Below are positions 42,281 to 52,000 of a DNA stretch of 64,000 nucleotides, one piece after another. The stretch lies in the NCBI GenBank assembly GCA_910575255.1, contig CAJTEM010000002.1, positions 186,001-250,000 on the forward strand, written 5' to 3'. Origin of the DNA: Lachnospiraceae bacterium. GTDB taxonomy: Bacteria > Bacillota > Clostridia > Lachnospirales > Lachnospiraceae. Numbering within the stretch: the stretch's first letter is position 1; every line of letters starts with the position of its first letter. Position numbers and translations under genes: made by a program. The notes beneath the pieces are model-generated. The model ran no database searches. It was given only the letters and a program-made list of their open reading frames with translations, and was not told the DNA's origin.

Positions 42281-43599
42281 GATAGTGTAACTCTACCTGG
42301 AGGTCCATATGGGCAGATTTCCCCCTTTCCCCATTCCTTATTCTACCCACAGTTCCCGGTTATCGCTGCTTGAAAATACATCCTCATCCCTGTCTGACGG
42401 CTTATTGTCGCCGGTAGTGCTTCTACATATTTCCCATTTCTCTTTCGGCTCCTCTTTTCCCATTTTATCACATCCTGGACACTGTATACTCTCTCTTCTT
42501 CTTTCCTCTCTTCCTCCTTTTCTCCCCCAGCAGTTCTTCTGCCTTTCTTCCATTCTTCCAATAGATTCTCAGCTCTGACAGCTTTCCCGCTCCCTCTTTG
42601 CTCCAGCCCATCGGACGCGAACTCATCCTTGCTGACAGCACATGACTGATATGACTCTCCGTACTGCTCCCCATCACTCCTTCTTCTCTCTTTATCCGCA
42701 TTCGGATCCCCTTCCAATTCTTTTCCAGGTAGCCAACTCTTTCCTCCAGTCGCTTCCTTTTCTTCCAGTCCTTTCCCCTTTTCCTCTGCCACTCCTTCAG
42801 CTGCTTCCTTTTTCCCTCCGCTTCCTCATATCCTTCATGTACATACACCAGTTTTATGATTTGACCATTGTCCCCATGGCCCTTCCATCTTTTAATATCC
42901 CCCTTCTTCTTATGAAACTGTAACGCGATATGGTCTTCATCCGCTTCTACATACAGATATTTTACCCGGCGTTTTTCCCCACCCGCTTCTTTCTTATAGG
43001 AAGGCGCATGGATTCTACGGACATGACGCATCACCGTTTCTCTGCTCACCCGTCCTTCTCCTCCTGAGAGCCGACTGGCTTTTTCATAGCTGCTTTGGGC
43101 CGCCTCTTCCAACAGGCTTGCCTTTGCATCCTCGCTGAGCCGGGCATGAGGGGACAATCCCAGGATCCGGTCCAGAAGGTACGCGGTTTCTCCTGTGGTT
43201 TTATGTTCAAAACAGGTGTGGGGAAACGAAATGGTTCCAAGAAAAGTCAACAGATGTTTCTCACTCCGGTCTTTGATCTGCCAATGGATCTTGCATTTGA
43301 CGCTGTCCTCCAGCATGGTATTGCATTCCTCCACCATCTCAAAGAGGATCCGGCAGCCTAATTCCAACATGATCTGTTTCACCCGAACCGCGTACTCTCC
43401 CAGAAGGGAGGGGTTTTTCATATAAGTTTTTTGATTTTCTTCTAATTGGGGGATTCCATATTTCACAAAATGTCGTATACTGTTATACATAAGACGACAC
43501 CTTCTTTCGTTAATGTTTTTGTGGTGATTACATTATACTATAAAAGATGTCGTCTTGTTTTTTCATTTCTTAAAATTCCCCAGGTAAAGTTACACTATC
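42281..43599. mobile_element. ISLre2-type insertion sequence, internally deleted (1,319 bp)
   Basis: Terminal inverted repeats GATAGTGTAACTCTACCTGG (42281) and the complement of the right end GATAGTGTAACTTTACCTGG (ending 43599). The transposase inside is damaged. No clear target duplication: left flank GAAAATCT, right flank AAATATGA. It marks the left border of the AT-rich defence island. Confidence 0.88.
42343..43490 (-). pseudogene. ISLre2 family transposase, internally deleted and frameshifted
   Basis: The N-terminal part is typical (SVKCKIHWQIKDRSEKHLLT FLG, YLLDRILGLSPHARLSEDAK, YLYVEADEDHIALQFHKKKG). After KLVYVHEGYEEAEGKRKQLK about 100 residues, including the second catalytic Asp region, are lost; reading resumes at EERVGYLEKNWKGIRMRIKR and ISHVLSARMSSRPMGWSKEG. 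Near 42480 the frame shifts once more: EYTV continues in another frame as QDVIKWEKRSRKRNGKYVEA. It cannot be active. Confidence 0.88.
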
Positions 43600-43850
43600 A
43601 AATATGATCTCTCTACAATTCAAAACATCCTTCATTTAATGAATCCCTGTAAAATTCATCTCTAATAAACACCCCCTCCTATTATATCATCAAGCTTTTC
43701 CATAATATCACTTTCATGGTAATCCCATATACTTAGTTGAAAATCAAGTGTTAGTTCTTTCTCCCTTTTGCACATATCAACTATATTCATCTTTTTGCAT
43801 ACCCCTCAAAACAATCGCATATAATACTTATCGTATTCTTTATCATATCC
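43600..43850. other. AT-rich stretch downstream of the cysteine desulfurase gene
   Basis: 251 bases between the desulfurase stop and the IS end. The only coding hint is the 42-codon frame at 43662-43790. No clear terminator hairpin for the operon is visible. Confidence 0.5.
43662..43790 (-). CDS. Possible 42-aa small protein
   Basis: ATG frame MNIVDMCKREKELTLDFQLS then IWDYHESDIMEKLDDIIGGG, balanced and acidic, 61 bp downstream of the cysteine desulfurase gene on the same strand. GAGGGG lies 12 bases upstream, far from ideal. It might be a last operon gene or a remnant cut by the IS. Confidence 0.3.
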   Translation of the reverse strand: MNIVDMCKREKELTLDFQLSIWDYHESDIMEKLDDIIGGGVY

Positions 43851-44969
43851 CTATCGCGAGCCCAATATTTCTATCAATGTATTGACAATCGTTATCACTT
43901 CCTGCTCTGTGTTATCTTTACTTAGGCTGATCCTGATCGTGCCTTTTTCATATTCTTCAGGCACTCCAATCGCTTTGATTACATGAGATACTTGGGTGTT
44001 TTTTGAATTACATGCCGATCCTGTTGAAATGCATATTCCTTTTAAATCCAAACGATGTAATAACATCTCTCCTTCTGCATCTTTGATGGAAATACTGATA
44101 TTCCCTGGAATATGGTTCCTGCTTCCATTTGGAATATAATCAATCTCTGCTTTTTGTAATTGACAGAAAAACATTTTTTCTAACTTTTCCAGGATCTCCC
44201 TGTTCTTTTTCATTCCATCACAATTATTTTTCAACGCTACCGCCATAGCCACGATAGAAGCAATATTTTCTGTTCCTGACCGCATGCCAGACTCCTGATT
44301 CCCACCATCCAGAAATGCGTTTATTTTTACTCCCTTTTTTACATACAAAAAGCCAATTCCTTTCGGCCCGTTAAATTTATGAGCGGAAGCTGAGAGCATA
44401 TCTATATCCAATTCATGAACATTGATTGAAAGATGTCCCACTGCCTGTACTGCATCTGTATGGAACAAAGCTCCATGTTCATGTGTAATCCTGCATAAAG
44501 CCTCAATTGGTTCAATCGTTCCTATCTCGTTATTCACCATCATCACAGACACCAATTTTGTCTGAGAGGTAATAACTTCTTCCAATGTTTGGGGCAATAC
44601 CACCCCTTTTTTATCAACTGGCATATAAATAACAGGGACTTCTAATCGTTCCATGCTATTACAGGCATGCAAAACAGCATGGTGCTCAACAGAAGACGTA
44701 ATTATAACTTGTCTGCTATCAAAGAATGGCACCCCTTTTATTACCCAATTATTGCTTTCCGTCCCACCAGAAGTAAAATAAATTTCTTCCGGAAATGCGC
44801 CAATACAGGCAGCAATGATCTCTCTGGACTGTCTCAATGCCTTCTTTGCCGGCCTGGAAAAAGAATATGCCTGGGATGCATTCCCATAATTATTCAAAAG
44901 ATAAGGTTTCATTGCTTCAAATGCCTCAAAATCAAGCATTGTTGTGGCAGCATTGTCTGCATAAATCAA
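43851..44969 (-). CDS. Cysteine desulfurase (NifS/IscS/DndA-like) of the BREX-like operon
   Basis: 372-aa PLP enzyme that takes sulfur from cysteine and passes it on as persulfide. PLP Lys in SASAHKFNGPKGIGF (about Lys198); active Cys in STGSACNSKNTQ (about residue 320); His stack in VEHHAVLHAC. I chose TTG 44969 as start: GGAGG stands 8 bases before it and the protein then begins MIYADNAATT, the standard start of this family; a GTG further up at 44984 has no ribosome site. It follows the zinc-ribbon gene closely. In phosphorothioation systems (DndA, SspA) such an enzyme feeds a PAPS-reductase-like partner; here BrxP is in the same operon. Confidence 0.93.
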   Translation of the reverse strand: MIYADNAATTMLDFEAFEAMKPYLLNNYGNASQAYSFSRPAKKALRQSREIIAACIGAFPEEIYFTSGGTESNNWVIKGVPFFDSRQVIITSSVEHHAVLHACNSMERLEVPVIYMPVDKKGVVLPQTLEEVITSQTKLVSVMMVNNEIGTIEPIEALCRITHEHGALFHTDAVQAVGHLSINVHELDIDMLSASAHKFNGPKGIGFLYVKKGVKINAFLDGGNQESGMRSGTENIASIVAMAVALKNNCDGMKKNREILEKLEKMFFCQLQKAEIDYIPNGSRNHIPGNISISIKDAEGEMLLHRLDLKGICISTGSACNSKNTQVSHVIKAIGVPEEYEKGTIRISLSKDNTEQEVITIVNTLIEILGSR

Positions 44970-44987
44970 TGGTAATTCCTCCACTCG

Positions 44988-45200
44988 TTACTCAAAAAGT
45001 TTGCATCCTTCCTCTTTAAATTCTTCTATTTTATCAAGAATATCCTCTGGCGAAACTTCTAAGAAAGTAGCAAGACAATTCAAACAATAAAAATTTTCCA
45101 CATCTTCCCCCAGAAGTTTAATATTGATACCTATTTCATTTTTTAAAAGATATTTCTTTCCACATGCTATGCATGACTCAGCTTTTTGCCTTTTTTTCAC
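44988..45200 (-). CDS. 70-aa zinc-ribbon protein between BrxL and desulfurase
   Basis: Two Cys pairs, CIACGKKYL at the N-terminus and FYCLNCLATFLEV in the middle, 28 residues apart, fit a small zinc ribbon; the rest is an acidic helix (PEDILDKIEEFKEEGCKLFE). Starts at GTG, overlapping the brxL stop by 4 bp (GTGA), with AAAGGAG 11 bases upstream, so its translation is coupled to BrxL. I recognise no named family. It may be an adaptor or sulfur carrier for the desulfurase encoded next. Confidence 0.8.
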   Translation of the reverse strand: MKKRQKAESCIACGKKYLLKNEIGINIKLLGEDVENFYCLNCLATFLEVSPEDILDKIEEFKEEGCKLFE

Positions 45201-46669
45201 TGATTTTCAGGCTCCTTTACTGTAAAATCCGGAACTGGCACCCCTGCATATTTATCATCTGCATACCCCATTTGAAGCCGAATAATAGCACGCATATCCT
45301 TGGCTGGACGCAGGCAATAATTCTTAAAATCATTTACTGAAATGTCCTCAGACTTTCTGACATTAGGAAACAACAGCTTCAAATATGCCGTGCTGATTCT
45401 TTTGATCGCCTCTGTATCTCTGGTATCTGCGCCTTTTGGTAAAACAATCAACTCATCCACAATTGCACGATATGTAGGGTCTTCCCTCAACTCATGCATG
45501 ACAGTTGCAAAATATTCCGAATTGAGGGCCCAGCCACATACCTTCAAATCATCAGTCATTCTGGGCAACTCCCACCCTTTAATAAAGCCATGAATACGGT
45601 CAAGGAATTGCGGTTGATGAAATGGCCTGGGAAGCTCTACAAACATATTCTGATATTCACTCATCATTTCTGAAGAAATGTTTCCCAAAAAAACAATCCC
45701 CGCATCAACGTTCACTTCATGATTGTCTGGCGCACGATATTTTCCATTTTCCATGATTGCCTGCAATGCGGATTGTATCTCGGTATCCTTCATATATTCC
45801 GCCTCCCGAATTTCATCAAGTGCAACATAATCACGGAAAGCCACAACACCATCCTTCTTTTTTCCAATATCATATATCAGTTTTGCTCTGGTGACCTTGC
45901 CTGAGACCAACCATCCATGTCTGCTTACCTGACCAAAAAGATAAGATTTCCCCGTTCCCGCAGGTGCTAGTTCCAAAAGATTAAGCCTTTTTTCCACAAA
46001 TGGAAGAAGCCTCTGAATGACTGCCAATTTTTTCCCTATTCCCTCATAGCCTGCTGCGTTATAATCCACTGCTCCGAGAAGAATGTCTATCCACTCAGTA
46101 AGTGAAAATTCCTCTCTTGCGTACTTAAACTCATCAATATCCACGATATATGGGCAAAAATCACGAAAACTCACCAATTTAACTTTGCCAGGTTCCTTTT
46201 TTGATTCAGGATACTGATATCCCAATTCTACAATTCCCCAGTTTTCTTCTGATTTTAAAAGAGCAGTGCTGCATGTTTCCCAAACATCTGGCGGAATAAT
46301 GGTTTCCTTATAACTAAGCCCAAAATCAGGAAGTTCAAATGAAGTTACCTGTGTTTTTATATCAATATTTACAGCTATTTTTGCAAGAAATTTCACCCTT
46401 TCCTGATAATTAACAATGCGATTGATAATTCCTTTCCAATTTTCCTTTTTAGGAATAAAATCTTTTATAAAATCAGTAGCGCCCTCTACATCGATCTCAC
46501 CGTTTTCATCCTGGAACCGTTTTAATACCCAGTCCCGCATAAAAGACGGCAATTTGAAAGAAGAAATGAAATTACTCTTTTTTAAATCTTTATAAACAAC
46601 CATCTCATCATAAGCGTCCTTTAACCGCTCAACAAAGTCTTCCATTTGCGCTGTCACTACTTCTTCCAT
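45197..46669 (-). CDS. brxL: BrxL-like AAA+ ATPase, short form lacking a Lon protease domain
   Basis: 490 aa. The N-terminal domain (1-200) has SFKLPSFMRDWVLKRFQDEN. The AAA+ core has Walker A LLELAPAGTGKSYLF (about 236-243), KVTRAKLIYDIGKKKDGVVA, and Walker B-like FRDYVALDEIRE (about 277). The block NVDAGIVFLGNI follows, as in BrxL of BREX systems. Known BrxL proteins are near 680 aa and end in a Lon-like domain; here the chain ends after the ATPase lid (VPVPDFTVKEPENQ). The stop overlaps the next gene's GTG with a proper ribosome site, so the short form looks natural rather than broken. Acts in phage exclusion, probably on DNA. Confidence 0.82.
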   Translation of the reverse strand: MEEVVTAQMEDFVERLKDAYDEMVVYKDLKKSNFISSFKLPSFMRDWVLKRFQDENGEIDVEGATDFIKDFIPKKENWKGIINRIVNYQERVKFLAKIAVNIDIKTQVTSFELPDFGLSYKETIIPPDVWETCSTALLKSEENWGIVELGYQYPESKKEPGKVKLVSFRDFCPYIVDIDEFKYAREEFSLTEWIDILLGAVDYNAAGYEGIGKKLAVIQRLLPFVEKRLNLLELAPAGTGKSYLFGQVSRHGWLVSGKVTRAKLIYDIGKKKDGVVAFRDYVALDEIREAEYMKDTEIQSALQAIMENGKYRAPDNHEVNVDAGIVFLGNISSEMMSEYQNMFVELPRPFHQPQFLDRIHGFIKGWELPRMTDDLKVCGWALNSEYFATVMHELREDPTYRAIVDELIVLPKGADTRDTEAIKRISTAYLKLLFPNVRKSEDISVNDFKNYCLRPAKDMRAIIRLQMGYADDKYAGVPVPDFTVKEPENQ

Positions 46670-46688
46670 TCATATCCCTCCCATTGCA

Positions 46689-49034
46689 TCAGATCAAATC
46701 CACTTCCTGTCCAGTTACTTTTTGTACGCGGAATGATAGATTTGAGCCTATCCTCTTGTCCCCTTCATATATATCTGCATTCCAGGTTTTGCTACGCTTT
46801 AACTCAGGCATAACGAATTTTGCATGATACAAGTCCCCACTATGCTCACCTTCATAAAATTTTCCATTTACCAACAGCCTTGGTTTCTGAATGGGGATAT
46901 TAGAAAACAAAGTGATTGCGGCAGTTTCTTTTGCATGCAATTCAACAAGAGGATTTGTAAAACAAAGCATGATATCGTCTGGCCGTTTTGAGATCACGAT
47001 AACAGGCACCACAACCTCTTCTAAGGTTGCACCCCCATGTACTTCAACATTGGCTTTGCGTCCACCTCGAAACCTGTCATAGTTTGCTAAAATAGAATAT
47101 CCATTTTCAAATGCTGCAAATGGAATATCCGGATCCTTATTTGCCAGGCAACAACGTCCGCTGTGTCCCGCCTTTTCATCTAGAGAAAGCTTTGTATCTG
47201 CCTCCTGTTCTTTAATTACAGCAAGCCTGCTTGCCCCATGGTCAGCGATAAGAATTGCCCTTTGTTCTGGTTCTCTTGTAAGCTGTGCCTGGATTCTTCT
47301 CAACTGATCATCAATAATATCCAGTTCTTTAAATATATGAATCGGGAGTTTACATTTCTGATAGTCAATCTCCTGGCTATGATGTTTCAGTTCATCTAAC
47401 TCTCCTATTTTCAGACATTCCTGTGAAAAATATGGAACAAATTCTTTATTATTTTCTGTAATAGAAGGCAACATACAACTACCAATTTGCGTCTCTGATA
47501 CCAATCCATATTCTTGACATTTTGCTTCTATATAAGCCAGATACTCCACACCAAGAGCATCGAAAAAATACACCTGTACGTTTTCTTTTGGCAATCGGTT
47601 TACAATTGTGCTGCGTGGCTGTAATTTATTATAAAGCCTTTCCAAAGCAAACGATTCTACTTGTGACAGAAATTCTGGCCAGATACGATTTGTCAGCTTC
47701 TGTAATTTATACTGAGAAAAATATTCGGTTAATATGCCCCAAAGTTCCTTATCCTTTTCCCTGAGTTTCATATTGCTTTCCGTAAATTCATATTTATGCA
47801 GGTACAATTTTAATTCCGCAAATGCCAAAGAAAAAATATCTTCTAACTCCTGATTTGTATATTCATAGATACTGAAACATCTCATCAATTCATATTGTTC
47901 TTTTTCACTTGCATCTGTCAGATAATAAACTGCATTTTTTTCACGAATTCCTACTGCCTTGCAATATTGATCTACCAATATTATATTTTCCGGAAATGCA
48001 TCAATTAAGCGTTTCCTTTCATAATACTTCTGTTTAAATTCCTCCTCCCGCCAATCCATTTCGAGAATATCCATATAAATATGTCGTTCAAAATCCAAAA
48101 CCGATTGACTGTTTTCCAGTACTTTTGTCAAGTATAAATTCCCTTTGTTTCCATATACCTTCAAAGCCAGCCATAAATACCACATCTTATTTTCATCTGG
48201 TTCTTCTGCTGCTTCACTTAAATGGGATACCAAATTTACTGTGGAGCCAAAAACTTTATGGACAACTGCAGAAAAAGTATGTTGCTTTTTCATGCTGTTT
48301 GCCAATATCCTCCACTGTTCTTCACTTCCAAAATTCTTTTCTGTCGCAGCTGCTAAATCTCTGTATTTTTTGATTAAGGCATCATAAATATTATCTATAG
48401 CAGCAATCGAATATACAGACTTACAAAATAATGAGATAGGATGGTCTGTTATCACTGTTACTTCTGGGTTATCTCTCAGTGTTTTATTATTCATGCCTTC
48501 AAAATACTGAAAAAGATGCTTCATGTTTTTTTGTAATCTGCTATCATCAATAATTACACAATCCTCAAGACATTTTGCCATCTTGATTTTGGGAAGCGGA
48601 GAATACTCCCCCTCAACGATCACAACCTTTCGTCCTACCCGCTGATCTCGGTTTATATAGCTTTTGAGATATTGCCGCGAATGGTCTAACAGAATAATTG
48701 CATGACCGCTTATTGGCAATTCTAAAAGATCTCTGAGCAGTTCATTTACGTAATCTGCACTCCTTAACATTGCCACCTGTGAAACTCCAACTAACACATG
48801 GTTTTCCTTTTTTGTTTCTTTGCGACAAATCTCATATAAATCGGGCAACTCATCTTTTCGGCAATATTCAGAAATGTAAACACATTTTTTACTGCTATCT
48901 GCCTGAATCCGGCCTAAAATATCTTGATAAATATCATAGTTTTCCGTATTCACAAGCAAAGGATATCCTGTAGATTCTCCTCTGCAATAAGCATTGATTT
49001 CCCCAAAACAAGATAGGACATCTTTACAATCCAT
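46689..49034 (-). CDS. pglZ: PglZ domain protein of the BREX-like operon
   Basis: 781 aa. The second half is a PglZ-type alkaline-phosphatase fold: QVYFFDALGVEYLAYI (metal-binding Asp), AILIADHGASRLAVI (DHG metal site) and VEVHGGATLEEVVVPVIVIS. The first half is helical. I start at ATG 49034, 9 bases after AAGGAG, overlapping brxC by 11 bp; a GTG at 49055 is in frame but has no ribosome site. PglZ is the universal core protein of BREX; its reaction is a metal-dependent phosphodiesterase/phosphatase in studied cases. Confidence 0.9.
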   Translation of the reverse strand: MDCKDVLSCFGEINAYCRGESTGYPLLVNTENYDIYQDILGRIQADSSKKCVYISEYCRKDELPDLYEICRKETKKENHVLVGVSQVAMLRSADYVNELLRDLLELPISGHAIILLDHSRQYLKSYINRDQRVGRKVVIVEGEYSPLPKIKMAKCLEDCVIIDDSRLQKNMKHLFQYFEGMNNKTLRDNPEVTVITDHPISLFCKSVYSIAAIDNIYDALIKKYRDLAAATEKNFGSEEQWRILANSMKKQHTFSAVVHKVFGSTVNLVSHLSEAAEEPDENKMWYLWLALKVYGNKGNLYLTKVLENSQSVLDFERHIYMDILEMDWREEEFKQKYYERKRLIDAFPENIILVDQYCKAVGIREKNAVYYLTDASEKEQYELMRCFSIYEYTNQELEDIFSLAFAELKLYLHKYEFTESNMKLREKDKELWGILTEYFSQYKLQKLTNRIWPEFLSQVESFALERLYNKLQPRSTIVNRLPKENVQVYFFDALGVEYLAYIEAKCQEYGLVSETQIGSCMLPSITENNKEFVPYFSQECLKIGELDELKHHSQEIDYQKCKLPIHIFKELDIIDDQLRRIQAQLTREPEQRAILIADHGASRLAVIKEQEADTKLSLDEKAGHSGRCCLANKDPDIPFAAFENGYSILANYDRFRGGRKANVEVHGGATLEEVVVPVIVISKRPDDIMLCFTNPLVELHAKETAAITLFSNIPIQKPRLLVNGKFYEGEHSGDLYHAKFVMPELKRSKTWNADIYEGDKRIGSNLSFRVQKVTGQEVDLI

Positions 49035-52000
49035 ACTCGTTATCTCCTTGTCCACCTTTCAAAATCTGCATTCCAAAATCAACATCATCCATAATTCTTG
49101 CGCATAAATACTCACGTAATACTTTTGTATCCATGGTATTGATTATTTCCATTGCCCGGTCACAGCCATTTAACTTATATTGCTTATCAGCCAGTCCTTT
49201 TAAACAATTTTGTACAGCACGGTTGTCCATCCAATCGTAGGGTTGATCATAAATCTTATTTGTAAGTTCTTCCCGGATATTGGTCAAATCCTGTAGCAAA
49301 ACAGAGTAACTTCCCACAATGCATCGCAAAAAACAGTCATCACGTTCCTCTTCCTTCTCCAGCCTTTCATAAAAATCTGCACGTTTTAGATAATCCATCG
49401 CCTTTTTTGCATCAGACTCAGAAGGATTAGAACTTGCAATAATACGAAACATCTCTCTTGCCACACTTCTTTCCGAATCATCAAACATGCACAGAATCGG
49501 AGTCCTATACTTTTCTGACCAACGATAGGGATCTTTTGTCTTTGTTTTTTCATGCCATAAATCTTTCAGCTTTTTCTTCCACTGGCTTTGTACAAACCGG
49601 TTCACCTCATTCTGGACAAATCTGTAATAGTCCGATTTTGATTTTGTAAATTGTCCGGAAGGGAATCCCTGATATAACCTGTCAATTTCTTCTTCATCCA
49701 AATCATTTAAAAAGGCATTTGCATCTTGCTTAAAATAAAAAACCTGGTCTTTATAAAAAGTATCAAAGCTTTCCCTCTGATTTAATAACAGCTCATGAAA
49801 CTTCTTTTTATTCTGTTCCAGCAATTCATCACTTTGCTTCATAATGCATAACTGCTTTAAAAACAATCCCAGATCTCCTGTCAATTTCGCCGCTACTTCA
49901 CAAGGCAGCTTTATATGATTTGTCTTTGCGTTCCATGCAGACACAGTTTCCCGTATAGATGTACTTTTTTGCAAGCTTTTATTACTTTCCAATATGATCT
50001 GGTATTCCAGAATAACATCTGAAATTTTATTGTCTGCCGTAGAAGGATTCCACACCCAGTTAGCATCATTGGCATTGAACTTTTTCTTGATTTCTTCCAG
50101 ATAATTACCTCCATCACCAATTTCAGCTGCAAGCCCAGGTAAAATTCCTTCCTGGTATGCTTCAATATAGGCAAGCATACCGCTTCGGCAATAGGCATTT
50201 GTCATTAACTTTTCCATATCGGAAACCGCTTTTGGATTCTCCATAAAAATTCGGCCGATTTCTTCTGCAAGACTGCTTTCTGTAGCTTTATTTCCATTTG
50301 CTGTATTCGCAATCCCTAAATAATCATCAATAATTTCTTCTATAATGCCAATCGGACTTTCCAGTTTTTCATTTTTCAGAATATTTTTTACTGACCAGAT
50401 AGGAAACACCAACTCCCTCATCTTGATACGCATCTGGTCTCTAGTATTCTCAAGTGACGTGCATTGATCTGAGGGGATTTTGAAAATCGCGGCAGTTTGA
50501 TTCAGAAAATTCCGCATTTCCTGACTCATAGTTACAATATATTCTTCCCGATATTTCTTGTCTGGACTATTACGAAAATTGATAGCATTTGCTATCATAA
50601 TTGCCATCTTACTAAAAGACATTACTTCACTGGCCGAACCATTGCTCCAGAAAAAATCTGGTTTCGCATATTCCTTTAATACAAATCCCATTACCAAAGA
50701 TGTCAAAGCAGAAGGCATAAAACCAAATGGCTCTTTTTCTAATTCTTCTAATATGGAAACTACACTCACCCGACCTGCCTCGCTATGAAATCCCTGTTCT
50801 ACAATCTCCATGACTTTCTTCTTTATCTGAACAATTGTTAAACTCTGTTTTTCCTGTTTTTCCCAATAGTGTTCTGTTTTCCATGCTCCTTCCAATGCTT
50901 TCTCAAAGCTTTTATTTTTATTTTTCTTATTGTCAAAAGCCCGGGAAAGTTCTTCTTTTATCCCGCACTCTGCACCTTCACGTAAATTGTATATCGTGTA
51001 CATGGTATCATTTAATTCATATTGTTCTAATCCATAATAATACTTCTTATGATTAATACTCTGTAATATGTCCTGTAGTTCAGCCAAATTAGCTATGCGC
51101 CGACCACTTTTATTTTCCTTATCATAAAGCTTAAATGCACCGTTTGAAATACGATCCTGCCATTCCTTTAATATTGTTTCCGCCTGTTCATTATAATATG
51201 TTGCCTGGTTTCTATCCTTATTCCGGTTATATTTACTAAAAGCAATATTGTCAATATATTGATCATACAAATCTTTCCCCATTGGTGTCAGCGTTTCAAT
51301 AAAATATAAATCATTATCAGGCATATTGATATTTTTCATTATCGCCTGATGTATCTGTTCGGTCTCTCTTTCATTCACCGAAAATGTCACAACAACATAA
51401 AAACGTTCTGGATGCTGTCCTTTTTTCTGTTCTCCAATTATGGAAAGCAAATGATCATAAGAAGTACTCTTTATTACAAAACGATTTCGGATTACTGGCG
51501 GCAGTAATACTGCATCTATCAGTTTTCCATTATCAATCAAATTTTGTGTTTTTGTCTCCTTTATCGCCTCCTCCCGGTATTCCTGAATATCTTCACTGCT
51601 CCCCAGATTTGCTGCACAATATTCATATTTCCCACCACCAACCAGCTTTTTTAATAAGATCTTTTTTTCCATCAAGCCATTGGCAATCGCAACAGCTTTT
51701 CCTTTATTCCAGTCTGTTCCGGCAAATGCCAGATCAATATTCTGATCATTTGGAATCAGTAATTCATTTCCTGTAGCGCGAAGAGCAATCGCCTGAAGAA
51801 GCAGAACAGTTTTCATAACCCGCTGCTCATCAGGGAGAAGCTTGTCTGCCTGCAGCATGCGATAGCTGTCCAAGACTCCCCGCACATCATCATTTAATCC
51901 TTTTTGCTCTTTGCCATAGAAAAAATCCCATAAAAGATCTATGGTCAATAAATTGATTTCATCCATTGGCCCATATTCATTTATAAACCATTTAAATCCT

